64,000 bases of DNA from contig NZ_MSIG01000009.1 in the NCBI RefSeq assembly GCF_001927285.1, positions 62,001 to 126,000 of the forward strand, in the 5' to 3' direction. Below, piece after piece: positions 49,425 through 58,726 of the stretch (its first letter is position 1; each line of letters starts with the position of its first letter). This stretch comes from Mongoliimonas terrestris (lineage in GTDB: Bacteria; Pseudomonadota; Alphaproteobacteria; Rhizobiales; Pleomorphomonadaceae). The notes beneath the pieces were generated by a model. That model had not been told where the DNA came from. It saw only the letters and a program-made list of their open reading frames with translations, and searched no databases. The translations under genes were made by a program, and so were the position numbers.

Positions 49425-50090
49425 GTGACGAGGTTGCGCAACTATTTCCTGACAGGTCTTGTTGTGGCGGGTCCGGCCGGCATCACTCTCTACCTCACCT
49501 GGGCGCTGGTGTCGTGGGTGGACAGCTGGGTCAAGCCCTATCTCCCCGCGAGCTACAATCCGGATACCTACCTGCCGTTCCCGGTGCCCGGTTTCGGCCT
49601 CGTGGTGGGCGTCATCCTCATCATGGCGATCGGCTTTCTCACCGCCAACATCGTCGGCCGTACCCTGTTCGGCTACAGCGAGCACATGCTCCACCGGATG
49701 CCGGTGGTGCGGAACCTCTATCGCGGCCTGAAGCAGATCTTCGAGACGGTGCTCGCCGAGCGCGGCTCGTCCTTCCAGACCGCCGTGCTCCTGGAATACC
49801 CGCGCCGCGGCCTCTGGACCATCGGCTTCGTGGCCGGCCCGACCCGGGGCGAGACCCGCGCGCGCCTGCCGTTCGACGAGGAAGCCGTCACGGTCTTTGT
49901 CCCGACGACGCCGAACCCCACCGGCGGCTTCCTGCTCTTCCTGCCCCTGCGCGAGACCATCCCTCTCGACATCTCGGTGGAGGACGCCGCCAAGCTGGTG
50001 ATCTCCTTCGGCCTCGTCTCGGCCGAAACCGGCGAGGTGGCGCGCGACCGGATCCAGAAGGCGGCCGAACGGGTGCTGGAGAAGGCCTGA
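49425..50090 (+). CDS. DUF502 family membrane protein
   Basis: 221 aa with two predicted membrane helices (about 8-32 and 55-76), followed by a soluble domain with the family segments [29 protein letters not shown] and [14 protein letters not shown]. Function unknown; widespread in alphaproteobacteria. No ATG fits; the GTG at 49425 has an AAGGGG site 9 bases upstream and gives the family start ([13 protein letters not shown]). Confidence 0.9.
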   Translation: MTRLRNYFLTGLVVAGPAGITLYLTWALVSWVDSWVKPYLPASYNPDTYLPFPVPGFGLVVGVILIMAIGFLTANIVGRTLFGYSEHMLHRMPVVRNLYRGLKQIFETVLAERGSSFQTAVLLEYPRRGLWTIGFVAGPTRGETRARLPFDEEAVTVFVPTTPNPTGGFLLFLPLRETIPLDISVEDAAKLVISFGLVSAETGEVARDRIQKAAERVLEKA

Positions 50091-50118
50091 TCGAGCTTGT
50101 CTCCGCCGTCGTCCGGCT

Positions 50119-50784
50119 TCAGCCGGTGCCGGTCTTCTCCAGTTCGGCCATCACCTGACGCACCGCATCCACCAGCACGTCCGGCGTCTGGGCGCCCGAC
50201 ACCGCGTAGCGGCCGGCGATGATCGTGCACGGTACCCCGGTGATGCCGAGCTTCGACGCATAGGCGATCTCTTCCTTGATCCCCTCGCGGTCGGTGCCGT
50301 CGTCGAGCTTCACCTCCACTTCGTCCCGGTCGAGCCCGATGGTCTCGGCGGCGGCCACCAGCACCTCGCGGCGGGTGAGGTCGGCCCCTTCCAGGAAGTA
50401 GAGCGAGAACAGCGTCTCCACCGCCTCGTCGCCAAGCCCTTCCTCCTGCGCCCAGCGCAGGATCCGATGCGCGTCGAGGGTGTTCGGCGAGGTCTCGATC
50501 CGTTCGAACGCGAACGGAATGCCGAGCTCGGTGCCGATCCCCTCGATGCGCGCGTGCACCTCCGCCACCCGGCCCGGATCGCCGAACTTGTCGAGCAGAT
50601 ACTTGCGTCGCGCGATCCCCTCGTCGGGGATGGTCGGGTCGAGCTGGAACGGCCGGTAGTTCACCGTGACGGCGTAGCTATCCTCCAGCTGGCCGATCGC
50701 CTGGTCCAGGCGGCGCTTGCCGATGAAGCACCAGGGGCAGACGACGTCGATCACGACATCGAATGTCAGGGCGGGGCGGGACAT
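50119..50784 (-). CDS. DsbA-family oxidoreductase, FrnE-like
   Basis: 221-aa thioredoxin-fold protein with the redox motif C16-P-W-C19 and the cis-proline loop TGVPC. The helical insertion and LGITGVPCTIIAGRYAVSGAQ are typical of the FrnE group. There is no signal peptide, so it is cytoplasmic. A GGAGAG site lies 5 bases before the ATG. Convergent with the DUF502 gene. Confidence 0.92.
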   Translation of the reverse strand: MSRPALTFDVVIDVVCPWCFIGKRRLDQAIGQLEDSYAVTVNYRPFQLDPTIPDEGIARRKYLLDKFGDPGRVAEVHARIEGIGTELGIPFAFERIETSPNTLDAHRILRWAQEEGLGDEAVETLFSLYFLEGADLTRREVLVAAAETIGLDRDEVEVKLDDGTDREGIKEEIAYASKLGITGVPCTIIAGRYAVSGAQTPDVLVDAVRQVMAELEKTGTG

Positions 50785-50882
50785 GGCGTCTCTCCGTCAG
50801 GTGGGCCCCCGAGAGGGAGGCAAGGCCGGCCGCGTTTGATACCAGGCCCGATCGGGCGTCGGCCGGTCAGGCCGCACCGCGC

Positions 50883-50910
50883 GTGAAGATCGGACAAGTC
50901 CGAGCTTCAC
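50883..50910. repeat. Isolated 28-base hairpin
   Basis: GTGAAGATCGGAC and GTCCGAGCTTCAC pair at 12 of 13 positions around a two-base loop. No T run follows on either strand, so it is not a standard terminator. It sits in the 242-base gap between the frnE-like gene and the end of the AMP-binding gene, in which nothing else is seen. Confidence 0.5.
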
Positions 50911-51026
50911 GAGCCGAGCACGAAAGGCGCCAGACTATCAACCGGGAAGGCCGGCGCACCAATCACAAGAACGAGGGGAGGGGCCGTTGGTTCGCCCGTT
51001 CCGTCCCGGAAGGGCGCCCCGCCGGA

Positions 51027-52667
51027 TCAGGCCACCCGCTCCAGGAGCAGGCTCTGCCGCTGCACGCCGCCGTCCGCCGTGCGGGCGATCACCGGAACCG
51101 GCACCAGCGCCGACGGCCGCTCCAGCGGCCCGACGCCGGCGGTGGCGAGCCAGTCGGTCAGATCCTGGAGCGACAGGGGTGTGCCCGGCCGCGGCACCAC
51201 CGCCACGCCGATGCGCGCGCCGATCAGGCCGTCCGGAATGGGGAACACCGCCGCGTCCGCCACGCCCGGATGCCGGCGCACCAGCGCGTCGAGCCGCGGC
51301 AGCGACAGCGGATGGCCGGCCACCATGGCGATCTCGTGCGCCGGGCCGATCATGTCGAAGCTGCCGCCGTCCGGATCGGCGATCACGTTGAGCCCGGTGC
51401 GCAGCGACCCGTCGCTCGTGAAGGCGAGCACGCCGCCCGCGTTACCCGACATGGGCTCCGGCCAAGGCGTGTCCGGCACCAGGGGGCCGGAGAGCGTCAG
51501 TTCGGCCGGCGTGCGCCGGCTGTCGGCAACGCGGGTGCGGCCCTTGGTGCGAAGCTCCGCCAGGACGGCATCGCTCCCCGCCGCGCGCACCGGGCCGGCC
51601 GGGATGGCAGTGGGGCGCCCGTCGGCGCCACGAAGGCGCGGCAGCAGCGTCACGTCGCCGAACGACAGGAGATCGACCACCGGCCGGCCGCCGCCGATCC
51701 GCGCGCGGTTCCCGCCGGCCACCCGCCGGTCGGCGAGCGACAGGCCGACGCCCGGCTCCAGAACGGCGGCGAGCGCCGGTCCGAGCGCCACCGGTGCGAC
51801 GACGCGCGTGGCGCCCGTCTCGGCTGCCGCGCCGGCGATCCCGCCGAGCGTCTGACCGTAGTGGTAGGCCACGGTGCCGCCGGTCGCGAGCGCACCGACC
51901 AACCCGCCGGCGAATCCCGGCAGGCTGGCCGGATGCATCGGCACCAGCAGCACGTCGTCCGTGCTGGCGCCCGCCTCCGCCATGTGCGCCCGGGCGAGCG
52001 CCACCACGTGGCTGTGGCTGAACGGAACCGCGCAGAGCCGGTCGTCGCCGGTGCGCGCGAAGCTCAGAAGCGCGATATGGTCCGCCGCCTCGCCCCGGCG
52101 GGCAACGCCCGGCGCCGGCGGGAAGGCGTCGATCTCGGCCATCACGGCGGCAAGGTCGATCAGTCCGTCCGGCAGACCCTCGCCGAGGGCGAACACGAAC
52201 CGGATGGCGAACACCTCCGCGGCCACGTCGCGCATGCGCTCGCCGGTGAGGTCGCTCTCCACCGACGAGGCGGTCACGATCGCCTTGATGCCGGCGACCC
52301 CGATGGCAGTCTCGATCTCGCCGTTCGACCAATGCAGCGGCAGCGGCGCCACCACCAGCCCGGCGCGAAGCGCCGCCAGCATCACGATGGCCGCGTCGGC
52401 GCAGGGCGGCAGGTGGATGCCCACCACCGTGTCGGGCTTCAGGCCGACGCCCCCCAGGAAGCCGGCGAGGCCGGCGACCCGCCGCTCCATCTCGGCAAAG
52501 CTGTAGCGGGCCGAGACGCCCGGCACCGGCACGGTCCCGGCATCCATCACGGCCGTCCGGTCCGGCACCGCCGCCATCGCCGCGCGGATGAGGTCGTCCA
52601 CCGTCTCGCGGGTCCAGGCGCCGGAGGCCACATGATCGCGGATGCGGGATTCGGGCGTCAGGATCAT
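51027..52667 (-). CDS. Degenerate acyl-CoA synthetase-like (ANL) protein
   Basis: 546-aa protein with the overall ANL (AMP-binding) layout, but with lost active-site motifs. The P-loop expected as TSGTTGxPK reads SFARTGDDRLCAVPFSH near residue 202. The C-terminal PxxxxGKVQR motif reads DGGVQR, so the catalytic lysine is a glycine (G534). The N-terminal part (YSFAEMERRVAGLAGFL, VGIHLPPCADAAIVMLA) is normal for the family. It may bind acyl groups or nucleotides without activating them. It starts 32 bases after the peptide-binding protein gene, on the same strand, with a GAGGAG site. Confidence 0.8.
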   Translation of the reverse strand: MILTPESRIRDHVASGAWTRETVDDLIRAAMAAVPDRTAVMDAGTVPVPGVSARYSFAEMERRVAGLAGFLGGVGLKPDTVVGIHLPPCADAAIVMLAALRAGLVVAPLPLHWSNGEIETAIGVAGIKAIVTASSVESDLTGERMRDVAAEVFAIRFVFALGEGLPDGLIDLAAVMAEIDAFPPAPGVARRGEAADHIALLSFARTGDDRLCAVPFSHSHVVALARAHMAEAGASTDDVLLVPMHPASLPGFAGGLVGALATGGTVAYHYGQTLGGIAGAAAETGATRVVAPVALGPALAAVLEPGVGLSLADRRVAGGNRARIGGGRPVVDLLSFGDVTLLPRLRGADGRPTAIPAGPVRAAGSDAVLAELRTKGRTRVADSRRTPAELTLSGPLVPDTPWPEPMSGNAGGVLAFTSDGSLRTGLNVIADPDGGSFDMIGPAHEIAMVAGHPLSLPRLDALVRRHPGVADAAVFPIPDGLIGARIGVAVVPRPGTPLSLQDLTDWLATAGVGPLERPSALVPVPVIARTADGGVQRQSLLLERVA

Positions 52668-52699
52668 GACCTGTCTCCTCGGAAGGCTGGGCGGACGCC

Positions 52700-54544
52700 T
52701 CAGGGTTGGGTGGACCACCAGGTGACTGGCTGGATGCCGGTGAGCGCCGTCGTCTCCGGCCGGGCGATGTGGGTCCAGCGCGCGACGAAGTCCTTCGGCA
52801 GATGGAAGAGCGGCACCACGTAGCGGCCGGAGATCAGCACCCGGTCGAGCGCCCGCACCGCGGCCTCGAAGTCCGCCCGCTCGCGCGCCGCCAGCATGGC
52901 GTCGATCATGGCGTCCGCGGCCGGAACGGCGACACCGGCGTAGTTGAACGTGCCCTCTGTCGTGGCGCTCTCCGAAGACCACCGGTTGTTCTGCTCGTTG
53001 CCGGGCGACAGCGAAGCGGTCCAGAGCATCTGGATCATGTCGAAGTCGTAGGTCTTCTGGCGATCGTAGTACTGTGAGCTGTCGGTGCTCCGGATGGCCA
53101 TGTCTATCCCGAGCCGCTTGAGCGAGGGTTGCCAGGCGAGCGCCAGCCGCTCCTCCTCGCGCGTCTTGGCCATGAACTCGAACCGGAAGGGCGTGCCCTC
53201 GGCGTTCGTCAGAACCCCGTCCTTCAGCGTCCAGCCCGCCTCGGCGAAGAGGTCCAGCGCCTTGCGCAGCTTGGCCCTGTCGCGCCCCGATCCGTCGGAG
53301 ACCGGCGGCGCGTCCGTGCCGTCCATCACCGACGGCAGCACCGCATCCGGGTAGGGGGCGAGCAACGCGATCTCCCGCTCGCCCGCGGGCACGCCGAGCG
53401 CGGAAAGGCTGGAGCCCTGGAAATAGCTGCCGGTCCGGCTGTAGGCGCCTTCGTAGAGATTGCGGTTGATCCATTCGAAGTCGAACAGCAGTCCCATGGC
53501 CTCGCGCACCTTGCGATCCTGGAACAGCGGCCGGCGGGTGTTCATCACCAGCGCCGCCATGCCCTTCGGGGTGCCGCTGGCGATCTCCTCGCGCACGATC
53601 TTGCCCGATGTCGCCGCCGGGAAGTCGTAGCCGGTCTTCCAGCGTTGCGGGTCGCTCTCGATCAGAACGTCGAAGGCGCCGGTCTTGAACGCCTCGAAAT
53701 AGGCATTGCCGTCGCGGAAATACTCGATGCGGATTTCGTCGAAATTGTCCATGCCGCGCTTGATCGGCAGGTCCTTGGCCCAATAGTCCGGGTTGCGCTT
53801 CAGCACCACCTGAGCGCCCGCGTTGACGGACGCGATCGTGTAGGGTCCCGACCCGATCAGCGGCGTCAGGCTCGACTGGTCGAAGGTCGCCGGATCGATG
53901 GCGTGCGCCGGCAGGATGGGCGTCAGGCCGATCAACAGCGGCAGTTCCCGGTCCGCGCCGTCACCGAACACGAAGCGCACGCCGGTGTCGCCCACCTTCT
54001 CGATCGACGCCACCTTGCCGAAGCGGTTGCGGTAGATCGGCCGGCCCTTGGTCTTCAGGAGGTCGGCAGTGAAGATCACGTCATCCACCGTCAGCGGCGT
54101 GCCGTCGGAAAAGCGGGCCTCCGGCCGTAGCCGGAATTCCACGAAGGAGCGGTCGTCCGGCACCTCCACCGTGGCGGCCAGAAGCCCGTAGAGGGTGAAG
54201 GGCTCGTCGGCGGACCGCATCAGCAGCGTGTCCCAGACGTTGTTGCCGTAGAGCGCGTCGGTCAGCCCGCGCGGCGCGTTGCCTTTGACGATGAAGGGAT
54301 TGAGGCTGTCGAACGTGCCCGGAAAGCCGAGCGCCATCCGCCCGCCCTTCGGCGCGTCCGGGTTCACATAGGGAAAGTGGGGGAAGTCGGCGGCAAGGGC
54401 CGGCTCGCCGTGCATGGCGATGCCGTGGGATGGCTCGGCGAACGCCGGCAACGCGCCGGTCGCCAAGGCCAGAACAGTCAAGGTCAGGACCTTCGAGGCG
54501 TATGCGGAAAGGACAGGGACCAGCAACCGAAACCCAGAGACCAC
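52700..54544 (-). CDS. Peptide ABC transporter substrate-binding protein, YejA-like
   Basis: 614-aa family 5 extracellular solute-binding protein. A signal peptide covers roughly the first 36 residues (VLTLTVLALATGALPAFA). The segments PYVNPDAPKGGRMALG and SLNPFIVKG resemble the YejA/microcin C importer group. The start is uncertain: the GTG at 54544 has a GAGGAG site 7 bases upstream, and a TTG at 54562 is the alternative. No permease or ATPase gene is nearby, so it must work with components encoded elsewhere. Confidence 0.87.
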   Translation of the reverse strand: MVSGFRLLVPVLSAYASKVLTLTVLALATGALPAFAEPSHGIAMHGEPALAADFPHFPYVNPDAPKGGRMALGFPGTFDSLNPFIVKGNAPRGLTDALYGNNVWDTLLMRSADEPFTLYGLLAATVEVPDDRSFVEFRLRPEARFSDGTPLTVDDVIFTADLLKTKGRPIYRNRFGKVASIEKVGDTGVRFVFGDGADRELPLLIGLTPILPAHAIDPATFDQSSLTPLIGSGPYTIASVNAGAQVVLKRNPDYWAKDLPIKRGMDNFDEIRIEYFRDGNAYFEAFKTGAFDVLIESDPQRWKTGYDFPAATSGKIVREEIASGTPKGMAALVMNTRRPLFQDRKVREAMGLLFDFEWINRNLYEGAYSRTGSYFQGSSLSALGVPAGEREIALLAPYPDAVLPSVMDGTDAPPVSDGSGRDRAKLRKALDLFAEAGWTLKDGVLTNAEGTPFRFEFMAKTREEERLALAWQPSLKRLGIDMAIRSTDSSQYYDRQKTYDFDMIQMLWTASLSPGNEQNNRWSSESATTEGTFNYAGVAVPAADAMIDAMLAARERADFEAAVRALDRVLISGRYVVPLFHLPKDFVARWTHIARPETTALTGIQPVTWWSTQP

Positions 54545-54817
54545 CGAGACGCTCCTCGCCAACGAAACCGAATCTGTTGCGAAGATACCACGTTCCCGAA
54601 TAGGGCATCACCTCGGCTTCAAAACCGCCGGACGCTGGTCTATGACAGGCGCCCGGGCAGTCACCGTGTCGCCCCATTTTCCGTTCACACGACGGGCGAT
54701 CCAGTGCGGACCGGGCGGGCGCCGTTGATGCCCGTTCCCGCGGTGCCGCGGCCCGAAGGGGCGGCCGGAAGGATCCGGCCGAGATCGGGATCGACACCCT
54801 ATCGAGGACCTGATGTG

Positions 54818-55477
54818 ATGGCGACGACTATGAAGACGCGGGCGGCTCGGATCGCCTGGACTGTGGCGGCCGGGTTCGTCGCCTCCACACTGGCCACGTC
54901 CCTGGCGTTCGCCCAGGCGGCATCCCCCCAGGCCGCGCCCGCCGCGCCGGCGCCGGCGGCGGAGAACGCCTGGGTCAAGCTCTGCGGCGACGACAAGGCC
55001 GCCAAGAAGGAGATCTGCTTCGTGCAGCGCGAGCTGCGCACCGACAGCGGCCAGTTCCTGGCCTCCGCGGGCGTGCGGCAGGTGGCCGGCGAAGCGCGCA
55101 AGATCCTCCTCGTGCAGACGCCGGTCGGCATGCTGATCCAGCCGGGCATGCGCGTGCAGATCGACAAGAACAAGCAGGAAGCGGCCAAGTACACCATCTG
55201 CTTCCCGAACGCCTGCTTCGCCGAGCTGCCGATCACCGACGACTTCGTCGCCCAGATGAAGCGCGGCAACGAGTTGATCCTGACCACGCTCAACCAGCAG
55301 GCCAAGGGCGTGAACTTCAAGCTGTCGCTCTCCGGCTTCACCGCCGCCTTCGACGGCCCCGCCCTCGACACCGCCGCGCTCCAGCGCCAGCAGCAGGAGC
55401 TCCAGTCCGAGCTTCAGCGCAAGGCCAAGGAAGCCCAGCAGAAGCTCATCGACGCCCAGAAGGCCGCCGGCAACTGA
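54818..55477 (+). CDS. Invasion-associated locus B (IalB) family protein
   Basis: 219-aa periplasmic protein with a signal peptide (about 1-33, cleavage after LAFA). The IalB body contains the four conserved cysteines (KLCGDD, EICFVQRE, TICFPNACFAEL), GMLIQPGMRVQID and NFKLSLSGFTAAFDG. A C-terminal helix rich in Gln, Glu and Lys (about 190-215) is likely coiled coil. The family was named in Bartonella but is widespread in free-living Hyphomicrobiales and does not imply invasion. A strong terminator follows. Confidence 0.92.
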   Translation: MATTMKTRAARIAWTVAAGFVASTLATSLAFAQAASPQAAPAAPAPAAENAWVKLCGDDKAAKKEICFVQRELRTDSGQFLASAGVRQVAGEARKILLVQTPVGMLIQPGMRVQIDKNKQEAAKYTICFPNACFAELPITDDFVAQMKRGNELILTTLNQQAKGVNFKLSLSGFTAAFDGPALDTAALQRQQQELQSELQRKAKEAQQKLIDAQKAAGN

Positions 55478-55507
55478 CCCGCCGGGCCTGACGGCCGATC
55501 ACGCACG

Positions 55508-55542
55508 AAGGGCGCCCGACCGGCCGGTCGGGCGCCCTTTTT
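55508..55542 (+). terminator. Rho-independent terminator of the ialB-like gene
   Basis: AAGGGCGCCCGACCGG pairs perfectly with CCGGTCGGGCGCCCTT and runs into a T stretch. The long stem is fully palindromic and about 30 bases after the stop codon. Confidence 0.9.
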
Positions 55543-55566
55543 CGTTGGATGATGGTTCGGTCTGGA

Positions 55567-55608
55567 ATGCGTGGGTGGTCCGCCTTCGCGGACCATGACG
55601 ATGGAGGA
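55567..55608. repeat. Family-A half element, right type
   Basis: ATGCGTGGGTGGTCCGCCTT followed by CGCGGACCATGACGATGGAGG. The stem is GGTCCGC/GCGGACC. It comes directly after the ialB-like terminator. Confidence 0.8.
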
Positions 55609-55686
55609 GGGGACGGAACTGGAGGGGAATACGGAACCGGAATGCAGCACGGAACCGGATGAGGCTCTACCCTCATCCCCACCCGC

Positions 55687-55723
55687 CGTCATGGACCGCG
55701 CAGGCGGACCACCCACGCATTCC
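55687..55723. repeat. Family-A half element, left type
   Basis: CCGTCATGGACCGCGCAGGC followed by GGACCACCCACGCAT. One stem base is changed (GGACCGC in place of GGTCCGC), weakening the hairpin. With the half at 55567 it forms a reversed-order pair. Confidence 0.8.
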
Positions 55724-55758
55724 CCCTGACCTCGACGCGACCCGTCCGCCCCACCCGC

Positions 55759-56097
55759 TCAATGGAACTGCGCCGGCGGCAACCGATACCCCCCGTCGTC
55801 GGTCGCCACCAGCGTCTCCTCCACCTCGGAATGGCGGATCGGCATGCCGCTGTCGTCCGGCTCCAGGTTCTGCTCGGACACGTAGGCGACGTACTCGCTC
55901 TCCGCGTTCTCGGCGTAGAGATGATAGAAGGGCTGGTCCTTGGACGGCCGCATCGCTTCCGGAATCGCCTCGTACCATTCGTCCGTGTTGGAGAATGTCG
56001 GGTCGACGTCGAAGATGACGCCCCGGAACGGGTAGACGCGGTGCTTCACCACATCACCGATCTGGAAGCGGGCGGTTCGGATCTTCTGCATACGCAT
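55759..56097 (-). CDS. hspQ: Heat shock protein HspQ
   Basis: 112-aa small protein that in enterobacteria acts as a specificity enhancer of Lon and binds hemimethylated oriC DNA. The HspQ pattern is clear: ARFQIGDVVKHRVYPFRGVI, FDVDPTFSNTDEWYEAIP, DQPFYHLYAEN and YVAYVSEQNLEPD. Start ATG at 56097 or 56091; the frame is open further upstream without similarity. Divergent from ntrY. Confidence 0.93.
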   Translation of the reverse strand: MRMQKIRTARFQIGDVVKHRVYPFRGVIFDVDPTFSNTDEWYEAIPEAMRPSKDQPFYHLYAENAESEYVAYVSEQNLEPDDSGMPIRHSEVEETLVATDDGGYRLPPAQFH

Positions 56098-56358
56098 GCC
56101 GTTCGGGAGCGGAACCGGTGTTCCGGCGGTGTCTCTATAGTCCTTGTCCGTTAATGGCCAGACTTGAACCCCCTCTGTCAAGCGCGCGCCGGGCGGGCCT
56201 TTTGACCGAGGCTGACGGCTCTGTCCGAGCTGTGTCGCAATTTTGCAACATTCGTGGTACTCCCTTGGCCCATCGGATTCTCGCCCGTGTCACGGCCGCG
56301 CGAATCAGGACGGTTGCCGGCCGGGTCTGGCACAACGAGAACGGCAGGAGTGCTGCGG

Positions 56359-58644
56359 GTGGCGATCGGTTTGGACAGCGCGGACGTTCCCGTTTCGCCG
56401 CATCGCCCGGCGGAACCGGGGCGGAGCGCGTCGCACCGGAACGGCGAGGGCCGCATCCGCCGCACCCTCGGCCTGATGCTGGTCTTCATCTCCGTCGCCG
56501 TCTCCCTCGGCCACTTCGCCCTCCTCACCAATCTGACGCCCATCGAGCCGACGCCGGAGATCCTGGCAACCGCCCGCTGGATCAACAGCGTGCCGGTGAT
56601 CGGGCTCTTGATCCTCGTCGGCTACGAGGCCTGGCGCGTCTGGCTCGGCTGGTACCAGGGGCGGGCCGCCGCGCGGCTCCACCTTCGCATCGTCGCGCTC
56701 TTCTCGCTGATCTCGGCGTTGCCGGCGCTCCTCGTCTCCGCCGCCTTCGTGATCACCCTCGACAAGGGTCTCGACCGCTGGTTCGAGAACCGCACGCGGA
56801 CGATCGTGGAGAATGTGCTGACGGTCGCCAGCGCCTATATGCAGGAGCACACCCGCGTGCTCCGCGCCGACCTCATCGGCATCGCCACCGCCCTCGACAG
56901 CGCCAAGCCGCTCTACGACTTCGAACCCCGCCGGTTCGACTCCTTCTTCGAGGCCCAGGCGACGCTGCGGGGGCTTCAGAGCGCCTACCTGCTCGACAAG
57001 GAAGGCACGGTGCTCCTGCGCACCGAGCGCGATCCTCTCGCCCGCACCATCATGCCGCCCCAGCGGGCCATGACCGACGCCCAGAAGGGCGGGGCGGTGC
57101 TCATTTCGCCGGGCAGCTCCAACCAGGTCGGCGGCATCCTGAAGCTCAAGAGCTACGACGAGACCTATCTCTACGTCGTCCGCATGCTCGACGCGACGGT
57201 GCTCGACAACCTCCGCCTCGCCCGCGAGAGCGCCGTGGAATACCGCCAGCTGGAGGCGAGCCGGAAGACGCTGCAGTGGCGCTCCGCCATGGTGTTCGCC
57301 GCCCTGGCGCTCGTCTTCCTGCTCGGCGCCGTCTGGCTCGGCCTCTCGTTCGCCAACCGGCTGGTGGCGCCCATCCGCCGGCTGATCGGGGCGGCCGACG
57401 AGGTGGCCAACGGCAACCTCACCGCCCAGGTGCCGGTGGAGGACAATCACGACGACCTCTCCAGCCTCGGCGCCACCTTCAACAAGATGACCACCGAGCT
57501 GCGCACCCAGCGCGACGAGCTGCTCGCCGCCAACGACCAGGTCGATCGCCGCCGCCGCTTCACCGAGGCCGTGCTGACCGGCGTCACCGCCGCCGTGGTC
57601 GGTGTCTCCAACGACGGCCACGTGTCGATCGCCAACCGCTCGGCGACGCTCCTCCTCGGCCTCGACGAGTTCGACCTGATCGGCAAGCGCCTCGTCGACG
57701 AGGTGCCGGAGCTCCGTCCGCTCCTGGCCGCCGCCATGCGGGACGACGCGCGGGTGCACCAGGCCACCATCACCCTCGTCCGCAAGGGCCAGGAGCGCAC
57801 CGTTTCCGTGCGCGTCGCCTCCGACAGGTCGCCCGACCGCGAGCACGGCTATGTGGTGACCCTCGACGACATCACCGACCTGATGACCGCCCAGCGCACC
57901 TCCGCCTGGGCCGACGTCGCCCGGCGCATCGCCCACGAGATCAAGAACCCGCTGACCCCCATCCAGCTCTCCGCCGAGCGTATCCGCCGGCGCTACGGCA
58001 AGGCCATCGCCAACGACGACCGTGCGGTGTTCGACCAGTGCGTGGACACCATCGTCCGCCAGGTTGGCGACATCGGCCGCATGGTGGACGAGTTCTCCGC
58101 CTTCGCCCGCATGCCGAAGCCCACCATGGAAGAGCGCGACTTCGGCGACGCCATCCGCGAGGCGGTCTTCCTCCTCAGCGTCGCGCACCCGGACATCGCC
58201 TTCGAAACACACCTGCCGAAAGAGCCCATGATCGGCCGCTACGACCACCGCCTGATGAGCCAGGCCATCACCAACCTTGTGAAGAACGCCGTGGAGGCCA
58301 TCACGGCGCTGCCGGCGGACGAGCGCGCCGGCGCCCGGGTGGACGTGAAGGCGCGGGTGGAGGACGGCCGTTTCGTGGTGGACGTCATCGACACCGGCGT
58401 CGGCCTGCCGGCGACGGACCGGCACAAGCTGCTGGAGCCCTACATGACCACTCGGGAAAAGGGCACCGGCCTCGGCCTTGCCATCGTGCGCAAGATCATC
58501 GAGGAGCACGACGGCCGCATCGACCTCCTGGACTCGCCCGCCGTGGCGGCCGGCGGACGCGGCGCCATGGTCCGCGTGACGCTGCCGCCGGAGCCCTCGC
58601 TCGCGGGCCGGGTGGAGGCCGTGCCGGCCGCCGCCTCCGGGTGA
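56359..58644 (+). CDS. ntrY: Nitrogen-regulation sensor histidine kinase NtrY
   Basis: 761-aa membrane kinase. Several N-terminal helices (about 37-60, 78-100, 110-135) precede a periplasmic sensor region, a further helix (about 310-330), a HAMP domain, a PAS domain, and the kinase core. The phosphorylated histidine is H526 in RIAHEIKNPLTPIQLSAERI, and the ATP-binding N, G1 and G2 boxes (NLVKNAVEAI, DTGVGLP, GTGLGLAI) are intact. I chose the GTG at 56359 because an AGGAG lies 8 bases upstream; a GTG at 56254 would add 35 unmatched residues. ntrX follows after 82 bases. Confidence 0.93.
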   Translation: MAIGLDSADVPVSPHRPAEPGRSASHRNGEGRIRRTLGLMLVFISVAVSLGHFALLTNLTPIEPTPEILATARWINSVPVIGLLILVGYEAWRVWLGWYQGRAAARLHLRIVALFSLISALPALLVSAAFVITLDKGLDRWFENRTRTIVENVLTVASAYMQEHTRVLRADLIGIATALDSAKPLYDFEPRRFDSFFEAQATLRGLQSAYLLDKEGTVLLRTERDPLARTIMPPQRAMTDAQKGGAVLISPGSSNQVGGILKLKSYDETYLYVVRMLDATVLDNLRLARESAVEYRQLEASRKTLQWRSAMVFAALALVFLLGAVWLGLSFANRLVAPIRRLIGAADEVANGNLTAQVPVEDNHDDLSSLGATFNKMTTELRTQRDELLAANDQVDRRRRFTEAVLTGVTAAVVGVSNDGHVSIANRSATLLLGLDEFDLIGKRLVDEVPELRPLLAAAMRDDARVHQATITLVRKGQERTVSVRVASDRSPDREHGYVVTLDDITDLMTAQRTSAWADVARRIAHEIKNPLTPIQLSAERIRRRYGKAIANDDRAVFDQCVDTIVRQVGDIGRMVDEFSAFARMPKPTMEERDFGDAIREAVFLLSVAHPDIAFETHLPKEPMIGRYDHRLMSQAITNLVKNAVEAITALPADERAGARVDVKARVEDGRFVVDVIDTGVGLPATDRHKLLEPYMTTREKGTGLGLAIVRKIIEEHDGRIDLLDSPAVAAGGRGAMVRVTLPPEPSLAGRVEAVPAAASG

Positions 58645-58726
58645 CGCCCGGCGTCACCGACGATCGCGGCCCTCGCCGCATGCTAGCCCCCGAAGACCTC
58701 TTTCAAGAACAAGACCGAAGGACAAC

